Source: Curtobacterium herbarum
GTDB lineage: Bacteria > Actinomycetota > Actinomycetes > Actinomycetales > Microbacteriaceae
Direction of reading: 5' to 3'
DNA length: 64,000 bases
Assembly: GCF_016907335.1 (NCBI RefSeq)
Contig: NZ_JAFBBT010000001.1
Coordinates: forward strand, 186,001-250,000
Below are positions 24,453-32,603 of the stretch, piece by piece. The translations under genes and the position numbers were made by a program. The notes under the pieces were generated by a model. That model was not told the DNA's origin, made no database searches, and worked only from the letters and a program-made list of their open reading frames with translations. The first letter of the stretch is position 1. Every line of letters starts with the position of its first letter.

Positions 24453-25393
24453 TGCGCGTCGGACTCGGCACGGGCCTCCCGTCCGGTGCGGCCGGCGCGA
24501 CCGGACCCGGGTGGGTCGTCCCCGACCTGCGCGAACCGGTCCGCACCATCGGCCGCCGCACCTTCGACTTCGACCACCGCATCGCGGTGATGGCGATCGT
24601 CAACCGCACGCCGGACTCGTTCCACGACAAGGGCCGCACGTTCGCCCTCGACCGCGCGGTCGAGGCCGCCGTCACCGCCGCCGAGCAGGGCGCCGACTGG
24701 GTCGACATCGGCGGCGTGAAGTTCGCTCCCGGGCCGGAGCTGTCCGCGGCCGACGAGATCGAGCGCGTCGTCCCCGTCGTCGAGCAGGTCGCGCAGCAGT
24801 CCGACGTGACGATCAGCGTCGACACCTTCCGCCCCGAGGTCGCGGCCGCCGCGATCGCCGCCGGCGCCAGCGTCGTCAACGACACCACCGGCCTGGCCGA
24901 TCTTCGGATGGCCGCCGTCGTGGCGGACTCGGACGCGACGATCGTCATCACGCACTCCCTCGCGGCACCGCGGCAGCAGTACCCGAAGCCGCAGTACGCC
25001 GACGTTGCGGGGGAGGTCGCGGCCTTCCTGCGGCTCCGTGTCGACCGGGCGCTCGAGGCAGGCATCCCCGAGGACCGGATCATCATCGACCCCGGCCACG
25101 ACCTCAACAAGACCACGGTGCACACACTCGAGCTGACCCGGCGCCTGCCGGAGGTCGTCGCCCTCGGCTACCCGGTCCTCGCCGCGGTGTCGAACAAGGA
25201 CTTCGTGGGGGAGAGCCTCGGCCGGCCCCGCGGTGAACGGCTGTCCGGGACGCTGGCGGCAGCGACGGTCAGCGCCATGCTCGGTGCCCGCATCGTCCGG
25301 ATGCACGACGTCGTCGAGTCCGTCGACGCGATGCGCATGGTCGAGACCGTCCTCGGCTGGCGCGCACCCCTGGAAGCGAGGCACAACACGTGA
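24452..25393 (+). CDS. folP2: Dihydropteroate synthase homologue of FolP2 type
   Basis: This 313-residue TIM-barrel protein belongs to the dihydropteroate synthase family. Its motif 1 reads VMAIVNRTPDSFHDKG where canonical enzymes read NVTPDSFSDGG, and it has IDPGHDLNKTTVHTL and AAVSNKDFVGESLG. These features resemble mycobacterial FolP2, a paralogue reported to lack normal dihydropteroate synthase activity (from memory). It overlaps folE by one base and the RibD-like gene by four. No folB or folK lies nearby. The normal enzyme may be encoded elsewhere. Confidence 0.82.
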   Translation: MRVGLGTGLPSGAAGATGPGWVVPDLREPVRTIGRRTFDFDHRIAVMAIVNRTPDSFHDKGRTFALDRAVEAAVTAAEQGADWVDIGGVKFAPGPELSAADEIERVVPVVEQVAQQSDVTISVDTFRPEVAAAAIAAGASVVNDTTGLADLRMAAVVADSDATIVITHSLAAPRQQYPKPQYADVAGEVAAFLRLRVDRALEAGIPEDRIIIDPGHDLNKTTVHTLELTRRLPEVVALGYPVLAAVSNKDFVGESLGRPRGERLSGTLAAATVSAMLGARIVRMHDVVESVDAMRMVETVLGWRAPLEARHNT

Positions 25394-26136
25394 CGCACCT
25401 GCCCGACCCGATCGCCGACCTGTCCGACGACGAAGTCCTCGACGCCTACACCGACGCCGCCGACGGCACGGCCGACGGCGGCTGGCTCCGCGTCAACTTC
25501 GTCAGCTCCCTCGACGGCTCCGCCACCGCCGCCGGCAAGTCCGGGTCCCTGGGCGGTGACGACGACCTGCGCGTGTTCGACCTGCTGCGCCGGGTCGCCG
25601 ACGTCGTCCTGGTCGCCGCGGGCACCGTCCGCGACGAGGGGTACGGGCCGATGGTGCTGCACGACGCCGACGTCGCCTGGCGTCGGGCGCACGGGCTGCC
25701 CGACCACCCGGTGTTCGCGATCGTCACGGGGTCGCTCGGTCTCGACCCGGCCTCGCGGGTGTTCACCGAGGCGCCGGTCCGACCGGTCGTCCTCACCTCG
25801 GCGTCCGCAGACCCCTCGCGGCGACACGCGCTCGAGGCCGTCGCGGACGTGGTGTCGTGCGGTGAGGACGCCGTCGACCCGGCACAGGTCCGGGCCGCGC
25901 TGGTCGACCGGGGCCTCCGCACCATCCACTGTGAAGGTGGGCCGTCCTTCCTCGGCGCACTGGTCGCGGCCGACCTCGTCGACGAGCTGTGCCTGTCGAT
26001 CGACCCGTCACTCGAGGGCGGCGACGGCGGGCGCATCGTGCACGGGTCGTCCCCGGAACTCCGCTCGATGCGGCTGGCGCACGTGCTGCTCGGGGCCGGG
26101 GACGTGCTGTTGACGCGGTACGTGCGGGCGCGCTGA
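25390..26136 (+). CDS. RibD C-terminal-like / dihydrofolate-reductase-fold protein
   Basis: This 248-residue protein has the RibD_C fold shared with bacterial dihydrofolate reductase. Visible motifs are VNFVSSLDGSA, the NADPH-region LVAAGTVRDEGYG, and IHCEGGPSFLGALVAADLVDELCLSI. RibD itself reduces a pyrimidine in riboflavin synthesis, but no other riboflavin gene is here. Translation coupling (GTGA) to the FolP2-like gene suggests a pterin substrate, possibly acting as a dihydrofolate or dihydropterin reductase; this is inference. Confidence 0.82.
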   Translation: MTHLPDPIADLSDDEVLDAYTDAADGTADGGWLRVNFVSSLDGSATAAGKSGSLGGDDDLRVFDLLRRVADVVLVAAGTVRDEGYGPMVLHDADVAWRRAHGLPDHPVFAIVTGSLGLDPASRVFTEAPVRPVVLTSASADPSRRHALEAVADVVSCGEDAVDPAQVRAALVDRGLRTIHCEGGPSFLGALVAADLVDELCLSIDPSLEGGDGGRIVHGSSPELRSMRLAHVLLGAGDVLLTRYVRAR

Positions 26137-26233
26137 CGGGGTGCTCCCTGCTCGTCCACCCGCCTGTCCACCCGCTGGCGGTCCTGCCTGCCGGGGGAGG
26201 GGCCCGACACGCCTGCCGGGTAGGGTCGGGCGC

Positions 26234-26890
26234 GTGATCGATGTCGTGGTGTCCGGGGTCCTGTTCGACATGGACGGGACGCTCGTCGACTCGACCGCCA
26301 TCGTCGAGGGTGCGTGGGGCCGCTTCGGCGCCGAGCACGACCTCGACCCGCAGACGATCCTCGGCTTCTCGCACGGCCGTCAGACGATCGACACCATCCG
26401 GCACTTCCTGCCCGACCTGGCTCCCGACGAACAGCGTCGGGTCGCACTCGAACTGGTCAACGACGAGGTCGAGAACACCGACGGCATCATCGAGGTCCCC
26501 GGCGCCGGTGCGTTCGTCCGTCGACTCCTGGCCGCAGGTGTGCCGGTCGCGCTCGTCACCAGCGCGCCGCGGGACCTCGCCGTGAACCGGATGCGCGCCG
26601 CCGACGTGCCCGTCCCGGACGCCGTGGTCGCCGCCGACGACGTCGAGCACGGCAAGCCCCACCCGGACGGCTACCTGCGGGGCGCGGCCCTGCTCGGCGT
26701 CGCGGCCGAGGACTGCCTGGCCTTCGAGGACGCCCCGGCCGGCCTGGAGGCTGCGCTCGCGTCCGGTGCGACGACCGTCGCCGTCGGGCAGCTCGCCCCC
26801 GCCGACCTGCCGGCGGACCTGGTGCGCATCACGGGGTACGACGGCGTCACGGTGACGGCCAAGGGGGACGGGTTCCGCATCCGGGGCTGA
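26234..26890 (+). CDS. HAD-family sugar phosphatase
   Basis: This 218-residue HAD phosphatase of the DOG/GPP-like group has motif I VLFDMDGTLVD, motif II ALVTSAP and the later motifs GKPHPDGYL and LAFEDAPAG. The family dephosphorylates 2-deoxyglucose 6-phosphate, glycerol phosphate or similar sugar phosphates. The start is GTG 26234, chosen because the upstream extension is Pro/Arg/Gly-rich. It lies 97 bp after the pterin operon and is probably separate. The natural substrate is unknown. Confidence 0.85.
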   Translation: MIDVVVSGVLFDMDGTLVDSTAIVEGAWGRFGAEHDLDPQTILGFSHGRQTIDTIRHFLPDLAPDEQRRVALELVNDEVENTDGIIEVPGAGAFVRRLLAAGVPVALVTSAPRDLAVNRMRAADVPVPDAVVAADDVEHGKPHPDGYLRGAALLGVAAEDCLAFEDAPAGLEAALASGATTVAVGQLAPADLPADLVRITGYDGVTVTAKGDGFRIRG

Positions 26891-27030
26891 CGCGGCAGGC
26901 CCGGGCCGGCCCGGCAGGCCGGTCCGCGCACTCCGGCTGGACGTCCCCCTGCGCACTGCGAACGCACCCAGCGGCGTCCGACGACCCTGGTCCCTGCAGC
27001 CGGAGACCCCGGCCTGCGGAAGGAGTGACC

Positions 27031-27579
27031 ATGGCAGCCCTCGACGGCAAGAAGATCCTCGTCATCGCGACGAACTACGGCGTGGAGCAGGACGAGATCG
27101 TCGTGCCCACCGACCAGCTCCGTGAGCGCGGCGCCACCGTGACGGTCGCCGCCAAGGAGTCCGGCTCGATCCAGACCCTGGTCGGCGACAAGGACCCGGG
27201 CAAGGACGTCGACGTCGACACCACCCTCGACGGTGTCTCGGCCGGCGACTTCGACGCCCTCGTGGTCCCCGGTGGCACGATCAACGCCGACACCATCCGC
27301 CAGGAGGCCGCCGCGATCGACCTCGTGAAGGCGTTCGTCGAGGCCGGCAAGCCGGTCGCGGCGATCTGCCACGGCCCGTGGACCCTCGTCGAGGCCGGTG
27401 TCCTGCCGGGTCGCACGATCACGTCGTTCCCCTCGCTGCAGACCGACGTCCGCAACGCCGGTGCCGAGTGGGTCGACCAGGAGGTCCAGGTCGACGAGAC
27501 CGGCAGCACGATCATCACGTCGCGGAACCCCGGCGACCTGCCGGCGTTCGTCGACGCGATCCAGGCTGCCCTCGCCTGA
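27031..27579 (+). CDS. PfpI/DJ-1-type class I glutamine amidotransferase-like protein
   Basis: This 182-residue protein belongs to the DJ-1/PfpI superfamily, members of which act as deglycases, chaperones or proteases in stress. The nucleophile elbow AAICHGPWTLVEAG contains the conserved Cys-His pair, and the N-terminal segment LVIATNYGVEQDE carries the conserved Glu. CGGAAGGAG precedes the ATG at 27031. Length matches the small stand-alone PfpI group. Hairpin repeat R5 begins 12 bp after the stop. Confidence 0.88.
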   Translation: MAALDGKKILVIATNYGVEQDEIVVPTDQLRERGATVTVAAKESGSIQTLVGDKDPGKDVDVDTTLDGVSAGDFDALVVPGGTINADTIRQEAAAIDLVKAFVEAGKPVAAICHGPWTLVEAGVLPGRTITSFPSLQTDVRNAGAEWVDQEVQVDETGSTIITSRNPGDLPAFVDAIQAALA

Positions 27580-27590
27580 CCCCTCGCAAC

Positions 27591-27650
27591 ACGCAACGTG
27601 GGCGGCGACGCGCAGCGGTACTCCGCCGCGCGACACCGCCCACGTTGCGT
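27591..27650 (+). repeat. Hairpin repeat copy 5 (R5)
   Basis: The outer arms 27591-27605 and 27636-27650 are perfect 15-bp complements identical to those of R1. The inner region differs but remains paired, and the apex again reads CGGTACTCCG. It sits between convergent genes (stops 27579 and 27671). Confidence 0.8.
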
Positions 27651-27670
27651 TTCGCGGGGCCGGGGCCGCG

Positions 27671-28231
27671 TCAGCCGACCGGGACCTCGTGGGCGGTGCG
27701 GAGCACGGCACGGCCGAGGGCGAGCACGCCGTCGGACTCCGGGTCGCAGCGCACCCCGCCCCGCCCGCGCATCGCCCGGAACGCCCCGGGTGCCACCTCG
27801 GTGTCCATCCACGCGCACGGGTTCGCCGGCCGGTACCCGCGGAACAGGACCGGGCCGTCGCCGGAGTCCAGCGAGAACGGCTCCCCCCGCAGTGCCTCGA
27901 CGTCGACGCCGCGCAGGAACACGTTCCGCCGTGTCGCCGCCGGGTCGATCGACACCCCGAGTTCCCGTCCCACCGCCTCGAGCCCCGCGACACCGATCAG
28001 GGTCACCGACGCGTGCACGTGCGCCCGGGCCGCGAAGTACCGGTCGCCGACGATCCCGAGTCCGGCACGCAGTTCGACGCGGTCGCGGAGCTCCTCCTCC
28101 TCGGTCGGTGACGCGCCGTCCGCGGGGCGGCCCTCGTAGCGGTGCCTCCGGGAGACCAGCAGCATCGTCACCTCGACGTCGCGGGCGTGCGGCAGCACGA
28201 CGGAGGCGACCGGGTCGGGGACGGGAGCCAT
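27671..28231 (-). CDS. MOSC-domain protein
   Basis: This 186-residue protein has the MOSC pattern of molybdenum cofactor sulfurase-like and YiiM-like proteins: GIVGDRYF near residue 60, the segment GREL..DPAATRRNVFLRGVD, and PANPCAWMD with a conserved Cys near residue 140. MOSC proteins handle sulfur transfer to molybdenum cofactor or reduce N-hydroxylated compounds. It is a stand-alone reverse gene and its partner is not evident. Confidence 0.83.
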   Translation of the reverse strand: MAPVPDPVASVVLPHARDVEVTMLLVSRRHRYEGRPADGASPTEEEELRDRVELRAGLGIVGDRYFAARAHVHASVTLIGVAGLEAVGRELGVSIDPAATRRNVFLRGVDVEALRGEPFSLDSGDGPVLFRGYRPANPCAWMDTEVAPGAFRAMRGRGGVRCDPESDGVLALGRAVLRTAHEVPVG

Positions 28232-28335
28232 GCGGTCGACGGTAGCCGTGCCTCCCGGCCGTCCCGTCCACGCGCGGTGCTGCGACGTCCGATTCCCGCC
28301 AGTCCGGTGTCGTGGGCCCGTGCCAGGCTGACCGC

Positions 28336-29982
28336 ATGACGACCACCGGAGCCGCCGCGCCGCCCGACGCGCTGTCCGATCCGCTGCCCGATCCGCTGCA
28401 CGACGAGCGGTACCGGATCGCGGCCTCGCGGGACGCCCGGTTCGACGGCCAGTTCGTCACCGCCGTGCACTCCACCGGTATCTACTGCCGCCCGAGCTGC
28501 CCCGCCCGCACACCGCGCTCGACGGGCGTCACCTTCTACCGGACGAGCGCCGCCGCGCACCTCGCCGGCTTCCGCGCATGCCGCCGCTGCCTGCCCGAGG
28601 CCACGCCCGGCAGCCCGGAGTGGGACCTCCGCGAGGACGTCGCCGCCCGTGCGATGCGCCTGGTCCTCGACGGCGTCGTCGAACGGGAGGGCGTCCCCGG
28701 CCTCGCCGGTCGCGTCGGCTACTCGGAACGGCAGCTGAACCGGATCATGACGGACGAGCTGGGTGCGGGGCCGAAGGCGCTCAGCCGTGCGCACCGGGCG
28801 CAGACCGCGCGGACCCTGCTCACCTCGTCCGACCTGCCGATCGCGGACGTCGCCTTCGCCGCCGGGTTCACGAGCATCCGCCAGTTCAACGACACCGTCC
28901 GCGAGGTCTTCGCGCTCACCCCCAGCGAGCTGCGAGCCCGACGGCGGGTCGCGCCGGGCGGCGACGGTGCGCTCCGCGTACACCTGCCGGCACGGCCGCC
29001 GTTCGACGTGCAGGGGCTGCTCGAGTGGCACGCGCTGCACGCGCTCGCCGGCACGGAGCAGGTCGGCTTCGACGCGGCTGGGCGGGTCGCGTCGTACGGG
29101 CGGGTGCTGGACCTGCCGGGAGGCCCGGGCTGGTTCCGCGCGACGGCTGCGGACGCCGACGGGGCTGGTTCCGGCACCGGCGGCTCCGGCGCTCGGGCCG
29201 GGCGGGTGCGGACCGGGCTGGACCTGCTCGTCCGGCTCACCGACCTGTCGGACCTGCCCACGCTCGTGGCCCGGGTCCGGTCGTTGTTCGACCTCGACGC
29301 CGACCCGGTGGCGGTGGACGCTGCCCTGGCGGCGGTGCCCGAGCTCGCACCGGTCGTCGCACGCGTGCCCGGCATGCGCCTGCCGGGGGCGGTGGACCCG
29401 CACGAGGTGGTGTTCCGGACCCTCATCGGACAGCAGGTGTCCGTCGCGGCGGCCCGGACGGCGCAGACACGGCTCGTGGCGGCACTGGGCCTGCCGGTGG
29501 CGGCCGGGCTCGTCCCCGGTCCCCCCGATGTCGACGAGGCACTCGTGCGGCTGTTCCCCCGTGCCGCGGTGATCGCCGAGCGCGGGCGGGAGGTCCTCCG
29601 CGGCCCCGCAGCCCGCGTCGACACGATCATGCGCGTCGCGGCGGCGCTCGCCGACGGCAGCCTGGTCGTCCACAGCGGTCAGTCGCTCGACGAACTCCGC
29701 TCCGGCCTGCTCGCCGTGAAGGGCATCGGCCCGTGGACGGCGGACTACACCGCACTCCGGGTCCGGCACCACCCCGATCTCTTCCTGCACAGCGACCTCG
29801 CCGTGCGGAACGGTGCACAGGAACTCGGGCTGCCCGGTTCGGCGCGGGAGCTCTCCCTATGGTCGGAACGGGTGGCCCCCTGGCGGAGCTACCTCACGAT
29901 GCACTGCTGGCGGCCGATCATCGATCGCGCGATGGACCGGACCGCAGCGACCTCCACGAACCCCGGGAAGGAACCCCGATGA
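28336..29982 (+). CDS. alkA: Ada methyl-phosphotriester domain / AraC / AlkA 3-methyladenine glycosylase fusion
   Basis: This 548-residue fusion joins three alkylation-repair parts. The Ada N-terminal zinc domain shows Cys51, Cys55, Cys82 and Cys85 (IYCRPSC, ACRRC), of which one accepts methyl groups from phosphotriesters. An AraC-type helix-turn-helix region follows (about 95-190: [19 protein letters not shown]). The rest is an AlkA-type DNA glycosylase with the helix-hairpin-helix [14 protein letters not shown] and catalytic Asp in HSDLAVRN. It likely senses methylation, activates its own operon and excises alkylated bases. It overlaps ogt by four bases. Confidence 0.93.
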   Translation: MTTTGAAAPPDALSDPLPDPLHDERYRIAASRDARFDGQFVTAVHSTGIYCRPSCPARTPRSTGVTFYRTSAAAHLAGFRACRRCLPEATPGSPEWDLREDVAARAMRLVLDGVVEREGVPGLAGRVGYSERQLNRIMTDELGAGPKALSRAHRAQTARTLLTSSDLPIADVAFAAGFTSIRQFNDTVREVFALTPSELRARRRVAPGGDGALRVHLPARPPFDVQGLLEWHALHALAGTEQVGFDAAGRVASYGRVLDLPGGPGWFRATAADADGAGSGTGGSGARAGRVRTGLDLLVRLTDLSDLPTLVARVRSLFDLDADPVAVDAALAAVPELAPVVARVPGMRLPGAVDPHEVVFRTLIGQQVSVAAARTAQTRLVAALGLPVAAGLVPGPPDVDEALVRLFPRAAVIAERGREVLRGPAARVDTIMRVAAALADGSLVVHSGQSLDELRSGLLAVKGIGPWTADYTALRVRHHPDLFLHSDLAVRNGAQELGLPGSARELSLWSERVAPWRSYLTMHCWRPIIDRAMDRTAATSTNPGKEPR

Positions 29983-30491
29983 CCGACGCCGTCCTCTCCA
30001 CCCTCTCCACCCCCGACGGGCCCTTCACCGTGCTCGAGGACGACCGCGGGCGGGTCCTCGCCTCGGGGTGGACCGCCGACCCCGACCGGATCCTCGCGCG
30101 CCTGGCCGAACGGCACCGGCCGACCCGGGTCCTCGACGGGCAGGTCCGCGCAGCCGACGCGGTGGACGCCTACTACGCGGGGGAGCCCGAGCACGCCGTG
30201 CAGGTGCCCGTCCACCAGATCGGCACCGAGCTCTTCGCCGAGGGCTGGCGGCGGCTCCGGGACATCCCCGCGGGGTCGACGCTGACGTACACGGCGTTCG
30301 CCAGCGCCATGGGTCGCCCGGACGCCGTCCGCGCTGCCGCCAGCGTCTGCGCCCGGAACGCCCCCGCCCTGTTCGTCCCCTGCCACCGGGTCCTGCGCTC
30401 CGACGGTTCCCTGGGCGGTTTCGCCTGGGGACTCGACGTCAAGCGGTCCCTGCTCGAGCGGGAGTCCGTGACCGCCGACGCCCTCGTCTGA
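29979..30491 (+). CDS. ogt: Methylated-DNA--[protein]-cysteine S-methyltransferase
   Basis: This 170-residue suicide methyltransferase repairs O6-methylguanine. The acceptor motif FVPCHRVLR contains Cys135, and the DNA-binding helix pattern [17 protein letters not shown] and the Arg finger region [11 protein letters not shown] are intact. The GGAAGGAA Shine-Dalgarno and ATGA overlap tie it to the Ada/AlkA fusion gene as a two-gene adaptive response operon. Similar pairs are known in mycobacteria. Confidence 0.95.
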   Translation: MTDAVLSTLSTPDGPFTVLEDDRGRVLASGWTADPDRILARLAERHRPTRVLDGQVRAADAVDAYYAGEPEHAVQVPVHQIGTELFAEGWRRLRDIPAGSTLTYTAFASAMGRPDAVRAAASVCARNAPALFVPCHRVLRSDGSLGGFAWGLDVKRSLLERESVTADALV

Positions 30492-30596
30492 GCGCCCCTC
30501 GGACAGGGCACGTGTTCACAGGGAGCATCAAGCGCTCCCCCAGGACGTGGGTGGTGACGCCGAGCCCGGGGCCTGTCAGACTCACGACGACGGCGT

Positions 30597-30618
30597 GGTC
30601 CACGGAACACCGTGGACC
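30597..30618. promoter_or_regulatory. Inverted repeat with AACA loop upstream of the hydrolase gene
   Basis: GGTCCACGG-AACA-CCGTGGACC is a perfect 9-bp stem with a 4-nt loop, 90 bp upstream of the hydrolase start. The apical string CACGGAACACCGT is shared with hairpin R4 at 22179. It could be an operator or part of an RNA leader. Confidence 0.4.
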
Positions 30619-30708
30619 GAGATCAGCGTCGACCGCGATGCGTGTGGCACCCACCGGTGCCGGACGACCGGAGCGCGCCACCCGCCGTCAGGACCGAACG
30701 AGGACGCC

Positions 30709-31533
30709 ATGACGACCACCGCCGACCGATCGGTGCTGTCTGCGGACGGCACGCGGATCGCGGTCTCGTCGAGCGGCGACGGCCCGGCGCTCGTCCTCGT
30801 GGGCGGAGCCTTCGACCACCGGGGCACCCCGTTCGTCGACGGGATCGTCGCCGCCTTCTCCGACCGCTACCGGGTCGTCACCTACGACCGCCGTGGACGC
30901 GGGGAGAGCGGTGACACCCGGCCGTGGTCGGTCACGCGGGAGGTCGAGGACCTGGCCGCCGTCGTCGCCGACGTCGGCGGACCCGTCGACCTGCTCGGCA
31001 TCTGCGTCGGCGCCGCGGTCGTCCTGCACGCGGTCGCCACCGGGCTGCCGGTCGGCCGTGCCGTCCTCTACGAACCGCCGTACCGTGCGAGCGTCGACGC
31101 GCACGCCGACGACGTGCTCTTCGCCGACCGGCTGGACGAGATGATCGCCGGCGGCCGTCGAGCCGCCGCGGTCCGCGCCTACCTCACCCGGGTGCTCGGC
31201 ATCCCGATGCTGCAGGTCTCCGCCGTGCCCCTCAAGCCGAAGCTGTGGAAGGCGCTGCTCGCCGACGCCGGGGTCCTCGGCCGTGACGTCCGGGTCCTCA
31301 GCGGACTCGTCGTGCCGGAGCGGGCACTCGCCGCCGTGGGCATCCCCGTGCTCGTCGCCGCCGGCACCACCGGCCCGACCTGGACCCGGGCGGCCGCCCG
31401 CGCGGTGGTCGAGACCGTGCCCGGGTCGACCTCCGTGGTGCTCGAGGGGCAGGGCCACGTGCCGGACCCGGCGGTGCTGCGGAGCACGGTCGACGGCTTC
31501 CTCCAGCCCCAACCCAGCCCCGACGCGCACTGA
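30709..31533 (+). CDS. Alpha/beta hydrolase with Cys in the nucleophile position
   Basis: This 274-residue alpha/beta hydrolase has an oxyanion-region VGGAFDHRG, the segment VVTYDRRGRGESGD typical of the family, and a nucleophile elbow LLGICVGAAV in which Cys99 stands where Ser is usual. The later GIPVLVAAGTTGP and the terminal His in GQGHVPDP complete a plausible triad. Cys nucleophiles occur in dienelactone hydrolases, so activity is possible. The ATG at 30709 was chosen; longer readings enter the non-coding leader. Confidence 0.8.
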   Translation: MTTTADRSVLSADGTRIAVSSSGDGPALVLVGGAFDHRGTPFVDGIVAAFSDRYRVVTYDRRGRGESGDTRPWSVTREVEDLAAVVADVGGPVDLLGICVGAAVVLHAVATGLPVGRAVLYEPPYRASVDAHADDVLFADRLDEMIAGGRRAAAVRAYLTRVLGIPMLQVSAVPLKPKLWKALLADAGVLGRDVRVLSGLVVPERALAAVGIPVLVAAGTTGPTWTRAAARAVVETVPGSTSVVLEGQGHVPDPAVLRSTVDGFLQPQPSPDAH

Positions 31534-31584
31534 ACCGCGCACGGCCCCGTCGCCGCACCCGCTGACCTGCGCCAGGATGGACGG

Positions 31585-32472
31585 GTGAACGCACCCCGCC
31601 TCGGACTCCTGCTCGACGTCGACGGCCCGATCGCCAGCCCGCTCTCGCGGACCATCGCGATCCCGAGCATCGTCGAGGACCTGGTCGCCCTGGCGGCCGA
31701 GGGCATCCCCGTCGTGTTCAACACCGGACGCAGCGACGCCTTCATCCGCGAGCAGGTCGTCGGCCCGCTCCTCGCCGGGGGCCTCGCGGCCGGCGGCCGG
31801 GTGCACGCGGTCTGTGAGAAGGGCGCCGTCTGGTGCTCGATCGGCCCGCAGTTCCCCGACGGCATGGGCGACCTGACCGTCGCCGAGGACCTGGCGCTGC
31901 CGCGGGACTTCGCCGACGAGATGCGCGAGCTCGTCCGACAGCAGTACGCCGACCTGGTGTTCTTCGACGAGACGAAGCACGCGATGGTGTCGATCGAGCA
32001 GCTGGTGGACGTCGACAGCGCGGCGTACCTGGCCCGGCAGCCCGCGTTCGACGCGCAGGCGATGGCCGCACTCGAACGCCGGGGGCTCGGCGTCCGCCGC
32101 CTCGACGACGTGCGTCCGGACGAGCACGGCGCGGTGGCATGGCGGGTCGACCCGACGATCATCTCGACCGACGTCGAGTCCGACCGCAGCGGCAAGGACC
32201 TCGGTGCCGAGCGGGCCCTCGAACTGCTGGCCGAGGACGGCGACCTGCCCCTCGAGTGGCGCACGGTCGGCGACTCCCGCAGCGACTACGCGATGGCCGA
32301 CTGGCTGCACGCCAACGGCCACCGGGTCGCCCACGTCGACGTCCGACCGGCCGACGGGGTGCCCGAGACGCCGTACCCCGTGCTCACCGCGCCCGACGGG
32401 GTCATCCACGACGAGGCCGGAGCCCGGTTCCTCCGTGCCTGGCGCGAGGGGCGCTCCGACTCGGCGGTCTGA
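31585..32472 (+). CDS. HAD-superfamily hydrolase (Cof/sucrose-phosphatase-like)
   Basis: This 295-residue protein begins LLLDVDGPIASP, a HAD motif I with both Asp residues, then VVFNTGRS (motif II) and RTVGDSRSDYAMADWL (motif IV), with a type-II cap in the middle. Proteins of this Cof/IIB class act on sugar phosphates or nucleotides. The GTG start at 31585 is consistent with motif I close to the N-terminus. It is not clearly in an operon; the APC permease starts 131 bp downstream. Confidence 0.78.
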   Translation: MNAPRLGLLLDVDGPIASPLSRTIAIPSIVEDLVALAAEGIPVVFNTGRSDAFIREQVVGPLLAGGLAAGGRVHAVCEKGAVWCSIGPQFPDGMGDLTVAEDLALPRDFADEMRELVRQQYADLVFFDETKHAMVSIEQLVDVDSAAYLARQPAFDAQAMAALERRGLGVRRLDDVRPDEHGAVAWRVDPTIISTDVESDRSGKDLGAERALELLAEDGDLPLEWRTVGDSRSDYAMADWLHANGHRVAHVDVRPADGVPETPYPVLTAPDGVIHDEAGARFLRAWREGRSDSAV

Positions 32473-32603
32473 CCAGGGCCCGCAACCGGTCTGACCGGGG
32501 TCCGCAGCCGGCCCGACCAGCGGCACGCGACCTCCCGGTTGCACCGTCGTGCGGTATACCACTACCCTTCCGGGGTCCGCCTGCTCCGATGACGGGATCG
32601 TCC

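Noticed and set aside
25390..26136. Riboflavin gene ribD
   Set aside because: Only the C-terminal reductase-like domain is present, no deaminase domain, and no other rib genes are near; the pterin operon context argues for another role.
9812..27650. Insertion sequence ends or MITEs as the explanation for the hairpins
   Set aside because: No target-site duplications or transposase-like terminal motifs were seen, and the stems vary in sequence while keeping pairing, unlike recent MITE copies.
28168..29790. 540-codon reverse-strand frame opposite the Ada/AlkA fusion
   Set aside because: The forward gene has clear catalytic motifs, and the reverse frame is Arg/Gly/His-rich without a family.
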